DNA of 64,000 nucleotides from Bin80 sp965203305 (GTDB lineage Bacteria; Bacteroidota; Rhodothermia; Rhodothermales; Bin80): assembly GCA_965203305.1 (NCBI GenBank), contig OZ241874.1, positions 1,364,001-1,428,000 on the forward strand, in the 5' to 3' direction. Positions 29,500 to 39,651 of this stretch are shown in pieces. A program made the translations under genes and the position numbers. Below the pieces are notes generated by a model. That model was not told the origin of the DNA and made no database searches. It saw nothing but the letters and a program-made list of their open reading frames with translations. Numbering within the stretch: position 1 is the first letter of the stretch; every line of letters starts with the position of its first letter.

Positions 29500-29841
29500 G
29501 GATACAGGTTTTGATTTCTGTACAGTTAGACGTTTGAGCAGAGAAGTTTATTCCAGAACTTGTTCCGGGGCAATATGGACTTGCTTCCGAAACCGGTATG
29601 CGCCCTGAGCCTCTTGCAAAGATCCCGCATGACAAGGAACTGTCGCTCTGGGAATGCCTGCAGGCACATTAGATCGGGGTACAGGGATATTTCTGCAAGA
29701 GCCTGCCCCGAAGACGAGGATAATCCTTGTGCCAGCACTTTGGCATGGCAGGCCAGCCATATTATAATTTTGTGAACAGTGCAATGATTCGGCTGTCTTG
29801 TCGTAATTTTCGAAGAATCAATTCACCAAAATCAAGATCTC
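29500..29841. other. Divergent intergenic region with a dispersed palindromic repeat
   Basis: Lies between the Spy-like gene (minus) and the phosphofructokinase gene (plus), so it holds both promoters. At 29641-29680 there is a segment about 70% identical to 58211-58250; both centre on a palindrome (TGCCTGCAGGCA here, GTGCCTGAAGGCAC there), like REP-type elements. No gene seen. Confidence 0.4.
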
Positions 29842-31035
29842 ATGGCATATAAAGGCACGATAGGAATTCTTACGGGCGGTGGAGATGTGCCGGGGCTTAA
29901 CCCGGCAATTCGGGCGGTCACCGTCCGTGCATTGCGAGAGGGGTACAAGGTACTTGGCATCAAGCGTGGATGGGCAGGTCTGGTTGATCTCGTTCAGGAT
30001 CACGAGGCGGATAATTCGGAAAATGTAGAGGAGCTCCAGGAGTCTACCGTGAATGCTGCAGCACGGACAGGAGGGACATTTCTGCACAGCTCTCGCACAA
30101 GACCCAGTCATCTTCCGCAAACTACACTGCCAGCACATCTCAGAGATCAGTTCAAGGACGAGATCAATGATGTTACTTCAGTGGTTCTGTCAAACATTGA
30201 ATATCTCGGAATTGACTATCTGGTTCCCATCGGAGGGGATGACACGCTAAGCTACGGCTATCGCCTGCACAAGGAAGGAGTGAAGGTTGTGGCGATTCCC
30301 AAGACGATGGACAATGATGTACCGGGCACGGATTACTGTATTGGATTCGGTACATGTGTAACCAGGACCATTGAACTGGCCAACACACTGCGGACCTCCG
30401 CGGGTTCACACGAGAGGTTTCTGGTGATTGAAGTCTTTGGTCGCTATGCCGGGTATTCGGCACTGTTGCCGGCAATGGCGGGTGCTGCGGATCGCTGCGT
30501 CATTCCCGAGGTTGATTTTGACGTAGATCAGTTGACCGATCTGATGGTCTATGATCGCAACCGTAACCCCAGCCGCTACTCTGTGGTTCTGGTTTCGGAG
30601 GGAGCAAAGATCAAGGGAGACGAGGGAATGTCATTTATGGGATCCGAAAAAGATCAGTACGGGCACGCCAAGCTGGGGGGAATCGGAAACCGCGTCGGAG
30701 AAGAATTGAAGAGACGCTCCCCCAAGTACAATCAGGGGAGACGGATCAATATCGTAAATCAGCGACTGGGGTATCTGGTCCGCTGTGGAGCCCCTGATGC
30801 GCTGGACTGTGTCGTTCCCATGGCATATGGGAATCTCGCGCTGGACCTCATTCTGAGCGGGACCTCTGGACGACTTGTCAACATCCGCAACGGGGGGTAT
30901 GGAAATATTTCCATGGAGGTGATTAATGGGCCACACAAGGTGGTGGATGTAGAAAAATTTTATAACGAGGCTCGGCTCCGTCCCAATTTCAAGGACCTCC
31001 AGGATTCTCCGCTGTTCATCATGAACTCGGACTGA
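29842..31035 (+). CDS. pfp: 6-phosphofructokinase, predicted pyrophosphate-dependent
   Basis: 397 residues. The N-terminal phosphate loop is GILTGGGDVPGLNPAIRA. The two positions that separate donors are GGDDT (131-135, Asp134 where the E. coli ATP enzyme has Gly) and PKTMDND (153-159, Lys154 in place of Gly). Asp plus Lys is the PPi-dependent pattern. It phosphorylates fructose 6-phosphate, reversibly if PPi is used, so it could serve glycolysis and gluconeogenesis. The gene appears monocistronic; a small hairpin TCCGTC-TGTT-GACGGA follows the stop at 31036-31051. Donor choice is inferred from these two residues only. Confidence 0.92.
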   Translation: MAYKGTIGILTGGGDVPGLNPAIRAVTVRALREGYKVLGIKRGWAGLVDLVQDHEADNSENVEELQESTVNAAARTGGTFLHSSRTRPSHLPQTTLPAHLRDQFKDEINDVTSVVLSNIEYLGIDYLVPIGGDDTLSYGYRLHKEGVKVVAIPKTMDNDVPGTDYCIGFGTCVTRTIELANTLRTSAGSHERFLVIEVFGRYAGYSALLPAMAGAADRCVIPEVDFDVDQLTDLMVYDRNRNPSRYSVVLVSEGAKIKGDEGMSFMGSEKDQYGHAKLGGIGNRVGEELKRRSPKYNQGRRINIVNQRLGYLVRCGAPDALDCVVPMAYGNLALDLILSGTSGRLVNIRNGGYGNISMEVINGPHKVVDVEKFYNEARLRPNFKDLQDSPLFIMNSD

Positions 31036-31199
31036 TCCGTCTGTTGACGGACATCCGAAAGGGAGCCCCTCCAGACGCGGAGAGTGAATCCGTCTCGCCA
31101 GTGCTGTGCCTTCAAGTCAGCCAAACCGGTAGACATACTTTCTCTCTAAAATTTTCCAAATACCGTAATTATTTTGCTTTTTCAATAAATTTTCCTAAA

Positions 31200-31233
31200 T
31201 TATTAAGGTTATTTCTCACTTAAACCTTAATAA
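31200..31233. promoter_or_regulatory. 11-bp inverted repeat just before amtB
   Basis: Perfect arms TTATTAAGGTT (31200-31210) and AACCTTAATAA (31223-31233) with a 12-base spacer end 11 bases before the amtB ATG. It overlaps the place of the ribosome binding site, so it could be a nitrogen-regulator operator or an mRNA hairpin that hides the start. The surrounding DNA is very AT-rich. Confidence 0.6.
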
Positions 31234-31244
31234 CTCTGGAAAAT

Positions 31245-32612
31245 ATGCTTAATAAGAGATTTTACACCCTGATTGCATCGGGGGTTTTGTTGCCTTTTAC
31301 TGCATTCGCTCAGGAAGCGGAAGTCGCAGATGGAATCGCTGGTGCGGATACAGGGTGGTTGCTTGCCTCAACGGCACTGGTCCTGTTGATGACTCCTGCG
31401 CTGGCATTCTTCTATGGGGGACTTGTTCGCTCCAAGAACGCTCTTAATACCATGATGATGAGCTTTGTGGCACTGGGAGTTTCTGGCACATTCTGGGCGA
31501 TTGGGGGCTACTCAATTGCGTTCGGGTCAGGGAACGCCTGGTTTGGTGATCTGTCCATGGCTTTTCTCACCGGAGTTGGACTGGATCCAAATGGTACCAT
31601 CCCGGATTTGCTCTTTATGGGATTTCAGGGCACGTTTGCGATCATTACCGCAGCACTGATCTCGGGTGCCGTTGTGGAGCGTATGAGATTTACTCCGTAC
31701 ATCGTCTTTATCGGTCTCTGGGGGTTGATTGTGTACGCACCGGTATGCCACTGGGTCTGGGGTGGTGGATGGCTGGGTGATCTGGGTGCACTGGACTTTG
31801 CGGGAGGTGCGGTGGTTCATGTTAATGCGGGGATTGCCGCAGTAGTGGCTGCACGGGTGCTGGGACCGCGCAAGGATTATGGACGTGAAGCCCTCCTGCC
31901 GCACAATGTCCCTTTTGTACTGCTCGGAGCAGGCTTGCTCTGGTTTGGATGGTTCGGGTTTAATGGTGGAAGTGCACTTGCGGCAGATGGTATCGCGGCC
32001 CTTGCGCTCGTGAACACATTGCTTGCCCCCGCCGCAGGGGTCTTCGTCTGGACATTGCTGGATCACTTCACGACGGGGAAAATCACGGCAGTCGGGATTG
32101 CCACGGGGATTGTTGTGGGACTGGTTGCCATTACACCGGCTGCAGGCTTTGTAGGTCCCGGGGGAGCGTTAATACTGGGAGCCGTTGCCGTGATTCCAAG
32201 CTACTTTATTATCAAGTGGCGAACGCGAACGAGCTTGGATGACTCGCTGGATGTGTTCGCTGCTCATGGCATGGGGGGAATCATGGGAGCTCTGCTTACG
32301 GGGATGCTGGCAACAACTGCGTTCAATTCTGGAGGTGCAGATGGACTGTTCTTCAGCGGCAGCTTTGCACAGCTGGGGATTCAGGCCCTGTCGGTTGGTG
32401 CAGTTGCTGTATACAGCGGGGTTGTGACATACATCATCCTGAAAGTTGTCGGGCTGGTCACGAAACTCCGCGCTGAGTCTTCTGATGAAGGACTGGGAAT
32501 GGATCTCGTTGCACACGGAGAAGAAGCCTATGCAACAGGAGAGGGTGCCGTGCTACTGAATGAAAAGGAAGCACCAGCACATGTTAATGGATTACAACAC
32601 CAAGCCAACTGA
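31245..32612 (+). CDS. amtB: Ammonium transporter Amt
   Basis: 455 residues. A cleavable signal peptide (MLNKRFYTLIASGVLLPFTA, then FAQ) precedes DTGWLLASTALVLLMTPALA and eleven membrane helices with the family segments FFYGGLVRSKN, VHVNAGIAAVVAARVLGPRK, LLWFGWFGFNGGSALA and AAHGMGGIMGALLTG. The twin pore His are in VHVNAG and AAHGMGG. It conducts ammonium across the inner membrane and is gated by GlnK, whose gene starts 7 bases after the stop. The inverted repeat before the start suggests nitrogen control. Confidence 0.96.
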   Translation: MLNKRFYTLIASGVLLPFTAFAQEAEVADGIAGADTGWLLASTALVLLMTPALAFFYGGLVRSKNALNTMMMSFVALGVSGTFWAIGGYSIAFGSGNAWFGDLSMAFLTGVGLDPNGTIPDLLFMGFQGTFAIITAALISGAVVERMRFTPYIVFIGLWGLIVYAPVCHWVWGGGWLGDLGALDFAGGAVVHVNAGIAAVVAARVLGPRKDYGREALLPHNVPFVLLGAGLLWFGWFGFNGGSALAADGIAALALVNTLLAPAAGVFVWTLLDHFTTGKITAVGIATGIVVGLVAITPAAGFVGPGGALILGAVAVIPSYFIIKWRTRTSLDDSLDVFAAHGMGGIMGALLTGMLATTAFNSGGADGLFFSGSFAQLGIQALSVGAVAVYSGVVTYIILKVVGLVTKLRAESSDEGLGMDLVAHGEEAYATGEGAVLLNEKEAPAHVNGLQHQAN

Positions 32613-32619
32613 CAGATAC

Positions 32620-32970
32620 ATGAAACTTATCAAAGCAATTATCCGCCCCTCTACTCTGCCAGATGTACTTCGCGCTCTTTATGCGGCAGACATTACCGGA
32701 CTGACGGTTTCCAATGTACGCGGGCATGGTGGTGAAGTGGAGGTGGTCGAAACCTATCGCGGGACAACTGCCAAGATGGAGCTGAAAGACAAGGTTATGA
32801 TTGAAATCGGGGTTTCGGACGCTTTTGTGGATACGGCTGTGGATGTGATCTGCAACCATGCTGCCACAGGAAATGTGGGAGACGGGAAGATTTTTGTATT
32901 GCCGGTGGAGCGTATCATCCGTGTTCGGACCAGGGAGGAGGACATGGCGGCGGTAACGCCTGTACGCTAA
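32620..32970 (+). CDS. glnK: P-II nitrogen regulator (GlnK)
   Basis: 116 residues from ATG 32620 (MKLIKAIIRPSTLPDVLRAL); a longer frame upstream overlaps amtB and lacks family character. The T-loop reads YRGTTAKMELKDK, so position 51, the Tyr that is uridylylated in E. coli, is Ala. The B-loop TGNVGDGKIFVLPVE and C-loop are normal, so ATP/ADP and 2-oxoglutarate binding should be kept. It blocks AmtB when nitrogen is plentiful, and here probably works by ligand binding alone. It follows amtB by 7 bases, the classic pair. Confidence 0.95.
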   Translation: MKLIKAIIRPSTLPDVLRALYAADITGLTVSNVRGHGGEVEVVETYRGTTAKMELKDKVMIEIGVSDAFVDTAVDVICNHAATGNVGDGKIFVLPVERIIRVRTREEDMAAVTPVR

Positions 32971-33435
32971 CAGTACAAGTTCAGCTGTAGTCTTGTCGGG
33001 GTGCCCGGGGAATGACCTTCTCCGGGTACTCCGTCTTTGACTTGTCGGATTCTGTGTGATTTCCGGCAGTGATCAGGCGGGCGGCTGGCTATTATATGCC
33101 ACGCTCGTGGTGGAAATATCTGTGAATGGCTAGGAAGACTCGAATCAGATGCGATCCTCAGAATGAATGAAGTTCTTGTCCATGCTGATCTGGGCTTCTT
33201 GCGATAATCCCACATGAAGGGCTGCTCTGAGCGTGCGCACAGGTACATCAGGGATGTGCAGGGATATCTTGCCGTATCCTCACTGGTTTTGGAGATGCCT
33301 GCGTGGGGAGCGTGAAGAGTTTGGGTTTATTGCTTATATTGTGTACCTAGTGTGCACGACAAAAAACGACCGTGTGAATTGCACTCTGATTGCATATCAA
33401 AACTTTTCATCAAACTGAATCAAGGTAGAAAACCT
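32971..33435. other. Intergenic region between glnK and the surface-protein gene
   Basis: Holds the terminator listed next and, close to the right end, the AT-rich promoter and leader of the surface-protein gene (TTGCTTATATTGTGTA near 33330). No gene recognised. Confidence 0.45.
33004..33026 (+). terminator. Hairpin after amtB-glnK
   Basis: 9-bp stem CCCGGGGAA/TTCTCCGGG with one G-U pair and a 5-base loop TGACC, 33 bases after the glnK stop. No T run, so it may be a stabilising hairpin or a weak terminator. Confidence 0.5.
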
Positions 33436-36400
33436 ATGAAAAACCTACAAAAATGGGGGGGGGGCAGGACTTCTCCTTCTTCTGCTTACTGCCTCCGGTG
33501 CATTTGCACAAACCATCTATTACATAGATGAGGAGTTTGGCAGCGGGGACACCTGTGATTTTGCCACTCCATGCAAGTTGGCCAGTGCGTTCGGCAAATC
33601 AGGGCTGGCGGATGATAACAGCCTTTTGATTCGCGTTCCCCGTGCTGGCGGCACGGTTACCATCCCTCCTCCCACAGCTGAACTGCCCAAGAAAATCAAG
33701 TTTGGTGCCTATGTGAAGGGGAGCAAGACTGCTGTGGAAGGAACGATACGATTTGTGGGGGCAAACCCCTTCAAGGTCGGAGGCTCGTTTCGGAACCCTG
33801 CTCAAATCAAGTTTCACGATGACAAGATTCGTCTTGTGGTGAACGATATGGAGGTGAAGAGTGGTATTAAACATCCGTTTGATGCGTTTGGCAATGGACC
33901 GAATCAGATTACACTGACTGGAACCCTGACCGTGAAGAGCACAACCACTTCTTTAAACATTGACCGGCTGATTGTCTCTGAAGATCTCACACTGGCGGGG
34001 AGTTATTACATTGAGATTGATAATGGGTTAATCGTCAAGAGTGGGGCGACCCTGACCCTCAAGACGCGTTTGTATCTGGATTTAAAGCGGGGAGGCCCGA
34101 AGGATACGAAGAATGTTCTAACCGTAGACGGCAAAATTACGGGATCCGATGTAGAGTCAGACCAGGATATTATCACCGTTGCGGACATCATTGGCAGGGG
34201 ATTTCGGGGCACCGCAGCAGACAAAAGATACTATGCAACGGACGAGTACGATCCTTCCGACGGAGTGAATCACGAGGACTGCCTTCGGATCACGGGGAGC
34301 GGGAGCATCACGGATGTATGGTTTCAGCTGCCTGCATCGGGCAATGTCTGCTATGAGCTCAGCAGAGGTGGAAAGTTCCAGGTGGAAGGCAGCATCAAGG
34401 GTGCTTCCGATGACTCACGGAACATCTCGACGGACATGATCTTCAGGGAAGATGTAGAGATTGAGGAGATCTGGACATATGGGGATGCCCGGGTGGTTTT
34501 TGAGAAAACAGCGATGATCGGAGGAGATATCGTCATGGAGGATGTTGCCCTTCCTGGGGATTGGACACCGGGGAGTGGTACTCCTGCGGGACACACCATT
34601 GCAGACCAGCGGGATGCCAGTGTCCGGACGGGCGGGACTCGCAACTGTGCCTATGTAGGGGATCAGGATCGGAAAGGTGCCCCGCATATTCCCGGGTTCC
34701 AGTTTGTGGGGAGGTCGACGATTGGGGGAGACCTGGATATACGTTCCAGTCGTGCAGATGCGGGAACTGGTGCAACGCAGAAGTGTGCTCCCCGTGTGCT
34801 GTTCTTGGCTTCGGAGGCGACAGCGACTACTCCGGCGGCAGGACTTGCCATAGCCTCTTCGGTGGAGGGGGATGTGGTGATTGAGGATACGGCGAGCTTC
34901 GGGGGGAAGGGGAGAGTGTATCTGGATTCGGATGTACATGGAACAGGTACTGCTGCGCGCCGGACGGCGCATAATGTGCAAGTGGGGGGTGATCTTGTAG
35001 CAAAGAGCAACACGATTGGGATGGCCTCCCCGTCCATGTCCAACCTGGACGGGATGTGCACGGGGAAGGATCTCTCGTTGTCCTTCGGGAACCACCTTGT
35101 ACTTACGGATGCCGCTGAGAGCGTGATCATTGGGGATGCGACGAACGGTCTCACGCTGGGAGCCCTGGTGACGCACGGAGATTTGCGGGTGGAATCCGGG
35201 AAAGGTCCGTTGACGGTGACGACCCTGCATGTGGGTTCTGGTGCCGAGTTGATGTCCAGCAAGGATGTGAAGGTGACCGAGTCCCTGATCCTTCAGGGAG
35301 AGTTGAGCGGGGAACTGGACGAAGCGTCCACGATCAAGCGGCTGACCTATGGGAGCCGGACTACGGATGCTGTGAAGAAGGCTTCTCTGGTCACGATGCT
35401 GGATGCGCTTGCGATCCATGTTGGCAGTGGGGAGTTGCGTCTGGACGAGGTGGTCAAGACAAAGAATCTGGGGCTGTGCAGTGGCACGCTGTCGCTGGTG
35501 GATGTGGAGAGTACGACCGACTCCACGCTGCACGTGACGGAGCATATCACGGTACAGAACGGGATGCTGGCGAAGGATACGAATGATCCGGGGAGTCTGT
35601 CCACGGACATTGCGAATGCCACCCGCGAGTCGCCGGGCGACCGATATATGCTAAAATACATCACGCCGGGCAAGCGTACGGTGACGGATGCGCTGGAATG
35701 GTTTGATCCGCGAGATGTGATCGTGAATCATGCAAGCGCGGAGATTACGGCGAGTGGAGATCGCTCCATTATCGGCAAGCTGACGATCACCAAAGGGAAG
35801 CTGATCGTGGACGGGGAGTTGACGGTGGGGACTTCTACGCTGAATCGCAAGGGATATTCTGGCAATGTGAATGTGCAGAAGTACAGTGTAGTGCTTACCT
35901 CCGGCACACTGCAAACCAAGGGGCAGGATGTGATGGTGCACGGGAGGGTGACCGTTGAAGGAAAAAGCAAACTCGTGACCGGAGGCGGGGATTTGCATGT
36001 ACTGGGTCGGGTGGAAGATGGGGAATATGCGAACGCCACGGCGCAAGTGTTACTTCGCAACAAGGATGCGCTGGTGGACTTGGGAGACGGGACGCTGATG
36101 CTGGGTCCGGAAGACACGAAGCGTCGGAACAACCTTCGGGATGAGCGTGGCCGCAATACGGGTGGGGGGAGCGGCGTGACTTCGCGTCCGGATGCGTCAC
36201 TGACGCTGACGGGGAGTCTGACGGCGGGGATGATCAAAGTTCCGAAGGGGAGCAAAGAGACCATGATTGATGCGAGTTCGGACAGCAAGATGCTGGGGAT
36301 CATTATCTTTGATGGCACGAAGACCCCGGGAACGGGGAACGGGAACGGGACGCTGTATCTGAGGAGTGCCACCACTGCCGGGAAGATGCTGACGGTGGAC

Positions 36401-38626
36401 AGTCTGTCGGCGATGCAGGGGTCGGTCGAGACCAGCGAAAGGAAGGTGGTGATCACCAAAGATGTCAATCTGCGTTCGGCGACGCTCTTTCTGCACAGTG
36501 ACCTGACGGAGTTCATGGGGGATGTGACGGTGAGCGGTACGGGCGGGCTGAACGCGGATATGAACAAAGACACGAAGGCCCGTTCGGTGCTGATCCACGG
36601 AGCATTCACGCAACGGAAAGGGACGACCAGTGGAGACATGGCAGGGGTGAAGCTGGATTCCACGACGACGAAGACGGTGATGGGGAAGTATGTGGTGGAT
36701 TCGGATAGTGTGCGTTATGTGGCGGAACCGGGCTCCAGACTGATCCTGCATGGGGACTTCCACTTTGCAAAGAACGGGAAGCTGAACGCGACGGTGGAGT
36801 TCAGGGGGGACATGTCGCAGGAGGTAATGACCGGGGACACGACGGCGTTGCACAGTGTCACGGTGAACAACGCAAAGGGGCTGCTGCTGAAAAGCGATGT
36901 AATGCAGCAGAAGGCAGCCACACTGACGCTCCGGCAGGGGAAGATTCACAGCATGCCGATGGACAGCATGTACACCTGGACGGTGCAGAATGTGCAGGCA
37001 GAGCAGGAGCTCCGTGGCCGGAGTTCGGCGCAGGAAGGGGAGAAGTGTGGTGCGGACAATGACGAGGCGTGCCAGGCGACGATTTTGCGTGGCTCCAGTC
37101 AGTCGTATGTCGGGGGTCCGGTAGTTCGCCACCTGTTGCAGGGGACAGCAGGGGCAGGGTTCGAGAGCGGGGGATACCTGTACCCGGTGGGGATGGAAGA
37201 AGGAGCGGTGTCGCACTATCGTCCTTTGATCCTGCAACTGTCTTCGGACCTGAATGACACGACCGCTGTGACCGTGTCTCCGATCCTGGTGCCGGAAGGA
37301 GCGATTCCGGCATGGCCGGCGGGGGACCTCGTGGTTCCGACGACGGGAGGCAATCTGACGCTGGATGTGCATGCCCCGTTCTTCTGGAAGATTGATCTGG
37401 GGGAGGAAGATTTGCAAGAGAATACAAATATTCGGCTTGCAGCAGCGGGACTCCGGAATGTGGCAGATGTCCAGGGGTTGCGGATCGTGCAGTGGGACTG
37501 CATGTGGAAGAATCCGAAGCTGGCGGGACGGGTTCCTGCCCAGGCGGATGCGAGTTCATTTGCGGTGAACGGCTATCTCAACGGGGTGGTGAATCTGACG
37601 CAGGAGGGGGTTGGTCTGGAAAGCTGTGCGATTCTGGGGATTGCGGCGAACGGGGCGGAGAATCCGATTGACCAGGCGGATCTGAGTGCGGGACGGGCGA
37701 ATCTGCAGTTTATCCACAATGTGCCGACATCGGAAGTGGTGGATCTGCATCTGGGGGAGATTAGAGTCGGCAGCGGGATTGGATTCCGCAGTGCGACGGC
37801 CTACCGTCCGGTGGGGGCAGGCAGCCATGAACTGAAGATTCAGTCGGTGGGAGCCCCGGCAGAGCAGGCAATCACAAGCATGCTCAACTTGATGCATGAC
37901 AGGAACTATGTGGTGATTGCGCATGGAAGTCAGGAGGATACGAGATTGAAGGTACTGGAAACGCGAATGCAATCCCAAGTCTCGAATCAGGTGAGTATGT
38001 TGCTGGTGCACGGCTCGGCGAATTTGGGAGCGGCACGGGTGCAGGTACTGGATCCGTTGGATCCCTCCATGGTGGAGATGACGCTGGCGGGGAATCTGAT
38101 GCTGGACGAGGCGACACGGCGATATGCTTCGCTGTCTCCGTCGCAGCAGGTCATTCAGGTAATGTCTACGGATCAAGAGGTGAAGGAGGCGTACGAGCTG
38201 AACCTGTACGGGTATGCGGACCAGACGCTGGTGTTGAACCTGTCGGGGATGCGAAACGATCTGACGATTCTTGGAATTGACAAGAACGGGATGGCCGTCC
38301 CGACGCTGGTTGTGACGGGAACCGAGGAGGAAGGGGTTGAGCTTCCGACAGAGTTTGCGCTGCATGGCAACTATCCGAACCCGTTCAATCCGGGGACACG
38401 GATCCAGTTTGACCTGCCGGAAAGCGCACAGGTAAGCGTACAGGTTGTGGACCTGCTGGGGCGGGAAGTGATGGTGCTGCCGGCACAGGAAGTGGAGGCA
38501 GGGGCAAACCGGAGCATTGAACTGCACGCAACCAGCTTGGCAAGCGGAACTTATCTGTATCGGCTGATTGCGACCGGGGCAGAGCAGAGGCATGTGAAAA
38601 CCGGACGCATGACTCTCGTGAAGTAA
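33436..38626 (+). CDS. Giant type IX-secreted surface protein, phase-off by G10 tract
   Basis: From ATG 33436 the frame reads MKNLQKW then a run of ten G. As sequenced it then goes out of frame and stops after about 30 codons. With nine G it continues GLLLLLLTASGAFAQ, completing a signal peptide, into a 1729-residue protein. The body is a long series of short beta strands (LTLTGSLTAGMIKV, LRVESGKGPLTVTTLHVGSG), suggesting a right-handed beta-helix. The last about 88 residues are a type A secretion/sorting domain (GNYPNPFNPGTRIQFDLP ... GREVMVL ... SGTYLYRLIATG), so it should be exported by the type IX system and displayed on the cell. In the protein's frame there is a TGA just upstream of the tract and no other ATG before it. 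The rest of the frame is intact, arguing for a reversible switch. Function unknown; adhesin or S-layer-like is a guess. Confidence 0.85.
33455..33464 (+). repeat. Poly-G tract (G10) in a signal-peptide coding region
   Basis: Ten G in a row, 19 bases after the ATG of the surface-protein gene. Slippage by one base (to G9, or up to G12) brings the 1729-residue frame into register. Confidence 0.9.
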
Positions 38627-38964
38627 GGGAAGGAAACTGTTCAAACAAGGCACCCCGGTATGATGGCGTACCGGGGTGCTTCAGGTTTGTAAACAGGTGA
38701 CTTGTTCCGACCAGCCTGTACCTGGCATAGGAGCGCAAAGGGTGTCCCTTCGAAAAAGATTGAATTCGGGAGGAATGGGGCGCATTATCCTGTATAAGAT
38801 GTGACCTCTTGCTCACAATTATTGCAGTGAAAGAACTAGTGATGCGTCCCGATGAAGTGGATGACTGCATGGATCATACAGCCTGTGATCCCAGTATATC
38901 AGTCCTGTCGCGTGGTACTACATTCGCTACACGGTCGGATACATATTTCTGAGGAGCTCCTCGC
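38627..38964. other. Intergenic region between surface-protein gene and nfeD
   Basis: Contains the strong terminator at 38650-38679 and the promoter region of the nfeD-flotillin pair. No gene recognised. Confidence 0.45.
38650..38679 (+). terminator. Strong terminator after the surface-protein gene
   Basis: Perfect 11-bp GC-rich stem GCACCCCGGTA/TACCGGGGTGC with an 8-base loop, 23 bases after the stop codon, followed by TTCAGGTTTGT. A clear rho-independent hairpin. Confidence 0.8.
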
Positions 38965-39516
38965 ATGGATGCGTTATACTGGATCAGCCTGATTGTTGGT
39001 GGAGTTTTTGTGGTACTCTCCATGCTAGGCGGGGGAGACACCGACCTTGACGCTGATCTGGATACCGATGTGGACACAGATTTGGGGGCAGACTCCGATG
39101 CTGGCATCGGCTGGGTAGATCTGTTTTCCGTACGCACGATCTTCCTGTTTGTCGCCTTCTTTGGATTGTGCGGCGTGTTGCAGTCCTTCACGGAACTGGG
39201 AGAAATTCCCCGTCTTCTTATATCTCTGGCAGTTGGTCTCACTGTTGGAATTGGAGGAAATTATGTGATCAAGCGCGTCGGGTATACACAGATTTCAAGT
39301 GAAGTAACTTCTGCGGACCTCAAGGGACGAACAGCCAAAGTCATCATCCCGTTTGATCACACGGAGGTCGGCAAAATCGTTCTGGTCACGAAAGGGCAAC
39401 GCATGCAGTTCAAGGCACGCAGCTTTGAAGCGACAGAGGAAGTGTATACGGAAGGTGAGGAAGTTGTCGTAGTTCGCACGGAGGGAGCCGTTGTTGAGGT
39501 TCTGAAGGCTCAGTAA
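38965..39516 (+). CDS. NfeD-like membrane protein
   Basis: 183 residues. Three membrane helices (YWISLIVGGVFVVLSML, IFLFVAFFGLCGVLQSF, LLISLAVGLTVGIGG) with an Asp-rich loop after the first (DTDLDADLDTDVDTDLG), then a C-terminal soluble OB-fold (DLKGRTAKVIIPFDHTEVGK). NfeD proteins pair with SPFH/flotillin proteins in membrane microdomains, and a flotillin gene follows 135 bases downstream. The protease domain of long NfeD is absent, so this is the short form. Confidence 0.82.
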   Translation: MDALYWISLIVGGVFVVLSMLGGGDTDLDADLDTDVDTDLGADSDAGIGWVDLFSVRTIFLFVAFFGLCGVLQSFTELGEIPRLLISLAVGLTVGIGGNYVIKRVGYTQISSEVTSADLKGRTAKVIIPFDHTEVGKIVLVTKGQRMQFKARSFEATEEVYTEGEEVVVVRTEGAVVEVLKAQ

Positions 39517-39651
39517 CCACTCCACGAATGCACTGACCACATCTCGTCCGGAAACCTTAACTTGGATTCAAATGTAGGCTTCCCTGTTCCAGTGCACAGA
39601 AAGGCTTCTCTTTCGGTTGCACATCATTCCTGTCTCATAACTCTTCGAAAT

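Noticed and set aside
34415..38653. Long minus-strand frames (up to 406 codons) opposite the surface protein
   Set aside because: Rich in Pro, Arg, His and Ser as expected from antisense of a Gly/Asp/Thr-rich gene; no family features.
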